This document shows positions 58,555 to 64,000 of a stretch of 64,000 bases of DNA, piece by piece (within the stretch, counting starts at the first letter, position 1; every line of letters begins with the position of its first letter). A program made the translations under genes and the position numbers. The notes beneath the pieces are model-generated. The model saw only the letters and a list, made by a program, of their open reading frames with translations. It did not search any database and had not been told where the DNA came from. This stretch comes from Chloroflexota bacterium (lineage in GTDB: Bacteria; Chloroflexota; JAJPGV01), in NCBI GenBank assembly GCA_021325635.1, contig JAJPGV010000023.1, positions 1 to 64,000 on the forward strand. Direction: 5' to 3'.

Positions 58555-59961
58555 ATGGCAGTAGCAGCTAAGGACGTTCAGAGCGGAACGGACTACAAAT
58601 TCGGCTTCCACGACGAGGAAGACTATGTCTTCAAGTCGCAGCGCGGGCTGAACGAGCAGATCATTCGCGACATCTCGGCTCACAAGAAGGAGCCGGAGTG
58701 GATGACCAAGTTCCGGCTTCGCGCCTACAAGCACTTCCTCAACCGTCCCCTGCCGAACTGGGGCGGAGACGTGTCGGACATCGACTTCGACAACATCTTC
58801 TATTACATCAAGCCGGCGGCCGAACAGGGCAAGACCTGGGGCGACGTCCCGGAGTACATCAAGGAGACGTTCGACAAGCTGGGTATCCCGGAGGCCGAGC
58901 GCAAGTTCCTGGCGGGTGTGTCGGCCCAGTACGAGTCCGAGGTGGTGTACCACTCCATCCGTGAGGACCTGGAGAAGATGGGCGTCGTCTTCACGGACAT
59001 GGACACCGGGCTGCGGGAGCACGGCGACGTCGTCAAGAAGTACTTCGGCACGGTCATTCCACCCAACGACAACAAGTTCGCCTCGCTCAACAGCGCGGTA
59101 TGGTCCGGTGGCTCGTTCGTGTGGGTCCCGGCCGGGGTGAAGGTGGAGGTCCCGCTGCAGGCGTACTTCCGCATCAACGCCGAGAACATGGGCCAGTTCG
59201 AGCGGACCTTGATCATCGCCGAGCCGGGCAGCTTCGTGCACTACGTGGAGGGCTGTACCGCGCCTATCTACTCCACCGACTCGCTGCACAGCGCCGTGGT
59301 CGAGCTCATCGCACTCGAAGGCGCCCGCATCCGTTACACCACCATCCAGAACTGGTCCAACAACGTCTACAACCTGGTGACCAAGCGCGCGCTGGCGTAC
59401 CGCGACGCCACTGTGGAGTGGGTGGACTGCAACCTGGGCTCCAAGCTGACCATGAAGTACCCCGCCGTCTACCTCATGGAGCCGGGCGCGCACGGCGAAG
59501 TGCTGTCCGTGGCCATGGCCGGGGCGGGCCAGCACCAGGATGCCGGCGCCAAGATGGTGCACGTAGCGCCCAACACCACGTCGATCATCACCTCCAAGTC
59601 GATCGCCAAGGGCGGCGGGCGCACCACCTATCGAGGCCTGGTGAAGGCCTACAACGGCGCGCACGACGTTAAATCCAAGGTGCGCTGCGACGCCCTGCTG
59701 ATGGACGACGAGTCGCAGTCGGATACCTATCCGTACATGGACATCGAGGATGAGAAGGTCGACGTCGGCCACGAAGCCACCGTCTCCAAAGTGGGCGAGG
59801 ACCAGCTGTTCTACCTGATGAGCCGCGGTCTCACGGAAGCCGAAGCGACCAACATGATCGTCAACGGCTTCATCGAGCCCATTGCCAAAGAGCTGCCGAT
59901 GGAATATGCCGTCGAGCTGAACCGGCTGGTCCAGCTGGAGATGTCGGGGAGCGTGGGCTGA
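58555..59961 (+). CDS. sufB: Fe-S assembly scaffold SufB
   Basis: SufB is the main Fe-S assembly scaffold subunit (468 residues, usual length). [33 protein letters not shown], and the C-terminal [20 protein letters not shown] are diagnostic. GGGGAA lies just before the ATG. It acts with SufC and SufD. Confidence 0.95.
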   Translation: MAVAAKDVQSGTDYKFGFHDEEDYVFKSQRGLNEQIIRDISAHKKEPEWMTKFRLRAYKHFLNRPLPNWGGDVSDIDFDNIFYYIKPAAEQGKTWGDVPEYIKETFDKLGIPEAERKFLAGVSAQYESEVVYHSIREDLEKMGVVFTDMDTGLREHGDVVKKYFGTVIPPNDNKFASLNSAVWSGGSFVWVPAGVKVEVPLQAYFRINAENMGQFERTLIIAEPGSFVHYVEGCTAPIYSTDSLHSAVVELIALEGARIRYTTIQNWSNNVYNLVTKRALAYRDATVEWVDCNLGSKLTMKYPAVYLMEPGAHGEVLSVAMAGAGQHQDAGAKMVHVAPNTTSIITSKSIAKGGGRTTYRGLVKAYNGAHDVKSKVRCDALLMDDESQSDTYPYMDIEDEKVDVGHEATVSKVGEDQLFYLMSRGLTEAEATNMIVNGFIEPIAKELPMEYAVELNRLVQLEMSGSVG

Positions 59962-60016
59962 TGGTTTGCGCCGGAGCGCCACGACCCGAGGGACAGGGAC
60001 CGGTCCGAAGGTAGGC

Positions 60017-61246
60017 ATGGCCTTTACTCGCGAGACCGTGGAGCAGGTGAGCGCTCAGCGGTCCGAGCCGTCCTGGCTGCGTGAAGCCCGGCTGCAGGCC
60101 TGGGAAGCCTTCGAGCGTATCCCCATGCCCGACTCCCAGCGGGATGAGGACTGGCGCCGGACCGACATCAGCCAGCTCGACCTGGCGGCCTTTGCGCGGA
60201 CTCGCAACGGCGCCAACGCTCCCGAGCTGAGCGGACCGGAGACGCTTCCCAAGGGCGTCGTGTTCAACAGCCTCGAGCGCGCCGTCCGCGACTGCCCGGA
60301 CCTCGTACGCGAGCACCTGGAGCCGGCCGCGGGCAAGTTCATGGCGTTGAATGCCGCCCTATGGTCCGGCGGCGCCTTCGTGTACGTCCCGCCCGACGTG
60401 ACGGTCGAGCTGCCGCTGCAGGCGACTTACGGCGCGGAATCTGCCGCGACGTCCAGCGCTGCGCCGGCCCTGTTCCCGCGCACGCTGATCGTGGTCGACC
60501 GAGGCGGGAGCCTGACCTTCGTGGACCATTTCGGTGCGGACTCGGCGGCGGTGGCCTCGACGCTCTCATCCGCGCACACCCACATCGTGGTGCGCGACGG
60601 CGCCCGGCTGCAGTACGTCAGCCTCCAGGAGCGCGACGAGCGGACGTGGCACTTTTCCACCGAACGGGCCGTCATCGGACGCGATGCGCGCGTGGACGTT
60701 GTCATCGCCGCCCTGGGCGGTGGGCTGTCGAAGAGCTACGTCGAAACCGTCCTGGCCGGCCCAGGGACCGAGGCCAACATCGTTGGGCTGGTGCTGACAG
60801 ACGGCCGGCAGCACGTCGATCACCAAACGCTGCAGGAGCATCGCGCGCCGCATACGACCAGTAACCTGCTGCTGAAGTCGGCCGTCAAAGGTCACTCGCA
60901 ATCGATCTTCGCCGGGCTGGTGCGCATGCCCAAGGAAGCCCAGCAGAGCGACGCTTTCCAGGAGGCCCGGGCGCTGCTCTTGAGCGAGCACGCCAAGGCC
61001 GACGCCATCCCCAAGCTCGAGATCATCGCCAACGACGTCCGCTGCACGCACGCCGGCGCCATCGGGCAGGTGGACGAAGAGCAGAAGTTCTATCTCATGA
61101 GCCGCGGCATCCCCGAGCGCGAGGCGGAACGGCTCATCGTGACCGGCTTCTTCGAGCCGGCTCTCGAACGTATTCCGGTGGAAGCGATCCGCGAAAGCAC
61201 GCGCAGGGCGCTCGCGGCCCGGCTGGGGACCATCCATCATGGTTGA
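60017..61246 (+). CDS. sufD: Fe-S assembly protein SufD
   Basis: SufD is a SufB paralogue (409 residues). SRGIPEREAERLIVTGFFEP and the FVYVPPDVTVELPLQ strand match the family, and DEDWRRTDISQLDLAAF is the typical N-terminal part. ATG 60017 was chosen over the earlier open frame, which lacks coding character. Its end overlaps the Rieske gene by 8 nt. Confidence 0.93.
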   Translation: MAFTRETVEQVSAQRSEPSWLREARLQAWEAFERIPMPDSQRDEDWRRTDISQLDLAAFARTRNGANAPELSGPETLPKGVVFNSLERAVRDCPDLVREHLEPAAGKFMALNAALWSGGAFVYVPPDVTVELPLQATYGAESAATSSAAPALFPRTLIVVDRGGSLTFVDHFGADSAAVASTLSSAHTHIVVRDGARLQYVSLQERDERTWHFSTERAVIGRDARVDVVIAALGGGLSKSYVETVLAGPGTEANIVGLVLTDGRQHVDHQTLQEHRAPHTTSNLLLKSAVKGHSQSIFAGLVRMPKEAQQSDAFQEARALLLSEHAKADAIPKLEIIANDVRCTHAGAIGQVDEEQKFYLMSRGIPEREAERLIVTGFFEPALERIPVEAIRESTRRALAARLGTIHHG

Positions 61247-61589
61247 CGGCTGGATTCGCATCCCGCTGAGCGGGATCGCCGGCGCAGCTCCCGGGCGTGG
61301 TGTCAGGGTAGTTGGCAACGATGGGCAGCGCATCGCGCTGTTTCGGGTGGGTGACAAGTTCTACGCCATCGACGACACCTGCACGCACGAGGAGGCATCG
61401 CTGTCCGAAGGCACGGTCTATGACGACGATGAGGACGAGCCGCAGGTGGAATGCCCCAAACACGGCGCCATCTTCGACATCACCAGCGGTGCAGTGCGCA
61501 GCTTGCCGGCGGTCAAGTCGGTCAACAGCTACGACACCAAGGTAGACGGCGAGTACGTGTACGTGGCCACGACCCCGAGGGCCGCCTAG
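61239..61589 (+). CDS. Rieske-type [2Fe-2S] ferredoxin in the suf operon
   Basis: This 116-residue Rieske ferredoxin has the two cluster boxes CTHEEASL (Cys-x-His) and CPKHGAIFD (Cys-x2-His), like the small ferredoxins of dioxygenase systems. It sits between sufD and sufS, overlapping both. It probably passes electrons during cluster assembly or is a housekeeping ferredoxin. Confidence 0.9.
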   Translation: MVDGWIRIPLSGIAGAAPGRGVRVVGNDGQRIALFRVGDKFYAIDDTCTHEEASLSEGTVYDDDEDEPQVECPKHGAIFDITSGAVRSLPAVKSVNSYDTKVDGEYVYVATTPRAA

Positions 61590-62842
61590 TGACCCCGAGC
61601 ATGGATCTCGGCAGGCTTCGCGCCGACTTTCCCATCCTCGAACGCCGGATACGGGGCAGGCCGTTGGTCTACCTCGACAGCGCGGCTACCTCGCAAAAGC
61701 CGCAGGCCGTCATCGATGCGCTGGTCGATTGCTATCGTAATTACAACGCCAACGTGCATCGCGGCGTGTATTCGATCTCCGAGGAGGCGACCGAGAAGTA
61801 CGAGGGCGCGCGCGATAAGGTCCAGGGCCTCATCGGCGCCGCCAAGCGGGAGAGCATCGTCTTCGTGCGCAGCACCACCGAGGCGATTAACCTGGTGGCG
61901 TACTCCTGGGGCCGTCAGAACATTGGCCCCGGCGACGAGATCCTGCTCACCGAGATGGAGCACCACTCCAACCTGGTGCCGTGGCAGATCCTGGCTGCCG
62001 AAAAGGGCGCGGTGCTGCGGCACCTGAGCGTCAGCGAGGAAGGCACGCTCGACCTGGACGAAGCACGACGCCTGATCACCGAGCGGACCAAGCTGGTGGG
62101 CGTGGCCCACATGTCCAATGTGCTTGGGACGATCAATCCGGTCAAGGAGCTGGGACGGCTGGCCCACCAGGCCGGCGCGGTGATGCTGGTGGACGGCGCG
62201 CAGAGCGTTCCCCATCTGCCGGTGGACGTACGCGACCTCGACTGCGATTTTCTCGCCGCTTCCGGGCACAAGATGCTCGGTCCGACCGGGATCGGCTTTC
62301 TCTACGGCAAGACGGAGCTGCTGGAGAGCATGCCGCCGTTCATGGGTGGAGGGGACATGATCAGCCAGGTGTGGCTGGACCATGCCTCATACAACGACCT
62401 GCCCTGGAAGTTCGAGGCCGGCACGCCGAACTTTGCCGATGCGATCGGTCTGGGCGTGGCCGTGGATTACCTGCAAGCGATCGGCATGGACGTCATCCGC
62501 GAGCACGAAAAGCAGCTCACTGCCTACGCCCTGGGCACGCTGGGTGAGCTGCCGGACGTACAGGTGCACGGCCCGCGGGACATCGACATTCGCGGTGGCG
62601 CGGTGTCATTCTGTTTGGGAGACGTGCATCCGCACGACCTGGCGCAGGTGCTGGATCAGGAGGGCGTCTGCATCCGCGCCGGCCATCATTGCTGCCACCC
62701 GCTCATGCGCAAGCTGGGCGTGTCCGCGACCGCCCGAGCCAGCTTCTATCTCTACAACACCGAGAATGAGGTCGATGTGCTCGTCAGCTCGCTAGACAAA
62801 GCCCGAGCGATGTTCGGACAGTTCGGTCCGGCCGGTAACTGA
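61589..62842 (+). CDS. sufS: Cysteine desulfurase SufS
   Basis: This group II PLP-dependent cysteine desulfurase has 417 residues. YLDSAATSQKP opens the fold, EMEHHSNLVPW is conserved, the PLP Lys is in ASGHKMLGPTGIGFLYG and the active Cys is in RAGHHCCHPLM. GTG 61589 overlaps the preceding TAG; ATG 61601 is an alternative. It hands sulfur to SufU. Confidence 0.94.
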   Translation: MTPSMDLGRLRADFPILERRIRGRPLVYLDSAATSQKPQAVIDALVDCYRNYNANVHRGVYSISEEATEKYEGARDKVQGLIGAAKRESIVFVRSTTEAINLVAYSWGRQNIGPGDEILLTEMEHHSNLVPWQILAAEKGAVLRHLSVSEEGTLDLDEARRLITERTKLVGVAHMSNVLGTINPVKELGRLAHQAGAVMLVDGAQSVPHLPVDVRDLDCDFLAASGHKMLGPTGIGFLYGKTELLESMPPFMGGGDMISQVWLDHASYNDLPWKFEAGTPNFADAIGLGVAVDYLQAIGMDVIREHEKQLTAYALGTLGELPDVQVHGPRDIDIRGGAVSFCLGDVHPHDLAQVLDQEGVCIRAGHHCCHPLMRKLGVSATARASFYLYNTENEVDVLVSSLDKARAMFGQFGPAGN

Positions 62843-62897
62843 CGTGCCTGCTCCATCCTCAAGCCTGAACCCGTGCTTGGCGCTGGCCTAGTCAATC

Positions 62898-63338
62898 ATG
62901 TCTCTACCGCTCGACGATCTCTACCGCGAAATCATCCTGGATCATTACAAGCGCCCCAGGAACCGCGGCGAGCTCGATCCACACACCGTGCGGGCCGAAG
63001 GCAACAACCCGCTGTGCGGCGACGAGATCCAGGTCGACGTGCGGCTGGCGGATGGGAAAATCGAGGCCATCGCCTTCCAGGGGCGGGGCTGCTCCATCAG
63101 CCAGGCGTCCGCTTCGATGATGACCGAGGCGGTCAAGGATCAAGACCTGAAGGACGTCGCTGAGCTGGTCGACATCTTCAAGCGCATGATGCACGGCGAA
63201 GACGTGGACCTGGACGAGCTGGGCGACATCGAAGCGCTGGAAGGCGTGCAGAAGTTCCCGGTGCGCATCAAGTGCGCACTGCTGGCCTGGACGACGCTGG
63301 AACAAGCCCTCGACGAAGCAGCTGAAGAGACACCGTAG
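62898..63338 (+). CDS. sufU: Sulfur-transfer protein SufU
   Basis: This zinc-containing IscU-fold protein (146 residues) accepts sulfur from SufS. The ligands lie in NPLCGDEI, RGCSISQASASMM and RIKCALLAW. The extra segment between the second and third Cys, typical of SufU rather than IscU, is present. It is the last suf gene, 55 nt after sufS. Confidence 0.93.
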   Translation: MSLPLDDLYREIILDHYKRPRNRGELDPHTVRAEGNNPLCGDEIQVDVRLADGKIEAIAFQGRGCSISQASASMMTEAVKDQDLKDVAELVDIFKRMMHGEDVDLDELGDIEALEGVQKFPVRIKCALLAWTTLEQALDEAAEETP

Positions 63339-63483
63339 CAGGGTTACCGCCTCGCAAGGACGTCGCACCCCGTCGCAGCTGAGCTTTGCCATACGGCCTG
63401 CTGGTCTACGCTTAGATGCCATCCGCGATCCCTTGGGGGAGCGACCGAGCGAATGCGAACGTATTGAGGAGCAGGGCTAGTCG

Positions 63484-64000
63484 ATGAACTATGGGGTGGC
63501 GTCCGGAAAAGCCGTCGGGCGCAAGACCGACGCGATCGTGGTCGAGGTGTTCGAGGGCGAGAAGGTCAACGGCGACTTGAAGGAGATTGACGCGCTGCTG
63601 GGCGGGCTGCTGTCCCAGGTGCTGGCCTCCGGTGAATTCGACCCAAAGTCCAGCAAGCCGCTGCTGCTGTATGCCGGCGGAGGTCGGGTGCTGCTGATCG
63701 CGGCCGGCAAGCGGGAGAGCTACGACTTCGAGAAGGCCGCGCAGACCGCCGGCACCGCCGTTCGAGCCCTGCCGAACGTGTGTACGTCCGCCACCTTCGT
63801 GCTGCGGGGCGGTCTCGATCCGCGGGTGGCCGGACAGGCTGTTTCGGAGGGCATCGGCCTGGCCCTGTTCCGGTCGGACTTCTACAAGTCGGAGCGCAAG
63901 GACTCGAAGCTGGAACGCATCGAGGTGCTCTGTTCGAAGGCCGACGTCCGAGCGGTCGAGCGCGGCATCGAGGACGGCAGCGTGCTGTCCGAGGCCACGA
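63484..64000 (+). CDS. Leucyl aminopeptidase (M17), N-terminal part
   Basis: This gene runs off the right edge. The 172 visible residues are the N-terminal macro-like domain of M17 aminopeptidases: KTDAIVVEVFEGEKVNG, an LLYAGGGRVLLIAAGKRESYD strand pair, and FRSDFYKSERKDSKLERI. The metal-binding catalytic half lies beyond the window. GAGGAG lies upstream of ATG 63484. Confidence 0.82.
   Translation, partial: MNYGVASGKAVGRKTDAIVVEVFEGEKVNGDLKEIDALLGGLLSQVLASGEFDPKSSKPLLLYAGGGRVLLIAAGKRESYDFEKAAQTAGTAVRALPNVCTSATFVLRGGLDPRVAGQAVSEGIGLALFRSDFYKSERKDSKLERIEVLCSKADVRAVERGIEDGSVLSEAT

Overview
The window looks like a piece of a GC-rich (roughly two-thirds G+C), free-living bacterial chromosome, most likely Chloroflexota or a close relative. 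I infer this from gene content, not from a marker-gene placement. The clues are a NurA-HerA-Mre11-Rad50 cluster in a bacterium, a lipoprotein-type sortase, a decaprenyl-phosphate phosphoribosyltransferase-like UbiA enzyme, Ala/Ser-rich linkers in exported proteins, and split heptose kinase/adenylyltransferase genes. Coding density is high. No tRNA, rRNA, transposase, phage gene or CRISPR array was seen.

Region 1 (1-8.3 kb). The window opens with the N-terminus of a secreted protein on the minus strand. A regulatory region follows that carries a perfect CRP/FNR-type palindrome. Next come five tightly packed genes: nurA, herA, an Mre11-type nuclease, a Rad50/SbcE-type ATPase and a small four-helix membrane protein. 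They form a DNA end-resection module. The Rad50-like protein has no CxxC zinc hook. A hydrophobic hairpin sits at the coiled-coil apex instead, and the last gene is also a membrane protein, so the complex may be membrane-anchored. This is the most interesting object in the window.

Region 2 (8.3-23.5 kb, all plus strand). Envelope genes come first: heptose kinase, heptose adenylyltransferase, MurJ, a UbiA-family enzyme, a DUF362 protein and a flippase-like protein. They are followed by tlyA-nadK-recN, recJ, a bifunctional Rel enzyme, a 51-codon ORF and an amidase. Repair functions (NurA/HerA/Mre11/Rad50, RecN, RecJ) therefore share one codirectional block with the stringent response.

Region 3 (23.5-36 kb). 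This holds a VIT1/CCC1-type transporter (minus), metH-metF, a complete five-gene branched-chain-amino-acid-type ABC importer, a convergent amidohydrolase and a single-domain response regulator. A 41-bp near-perfect inverted repeat follows.

Region 4 (36-49.4 kb). It contains a small hypothetical gene, a secreted M23/LysM peptidase, gap-pgk-purA (minus), a GT-C-type membrane glycosyltransferase, an iron-type alcohol dehydrogenase, a second orphan response regulator, a PaaX-type regulator with a palindrome over its own promoter, a divergent 61-residue protein, a zinc-ribbon protein and an aldehyde dehydrogenase.

Region 5 (49.4-64 kb). An RND pump and its lipoprotein adaptor lie on the minus strand, followed by an aminotransferase. 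A sortase gene is followed in the same frame by a HAD phosphatase gene that lacks a canonical start. The Suf iron-sulfur operon (rrf2-sufC-sufB-sufD-Rieske-sufS-sufU) comes next, and the start of a leucyl aminopeptidase runs off the window.

Expression style: most operon genes overlap by ATGA or GTGA. Several gene starts lie only 5-8 nt below a good -10 hexamer, which suggests leaderless mRNAs are common. Three genes have conserved sequence upstream of any ATG/GTG/TTG.
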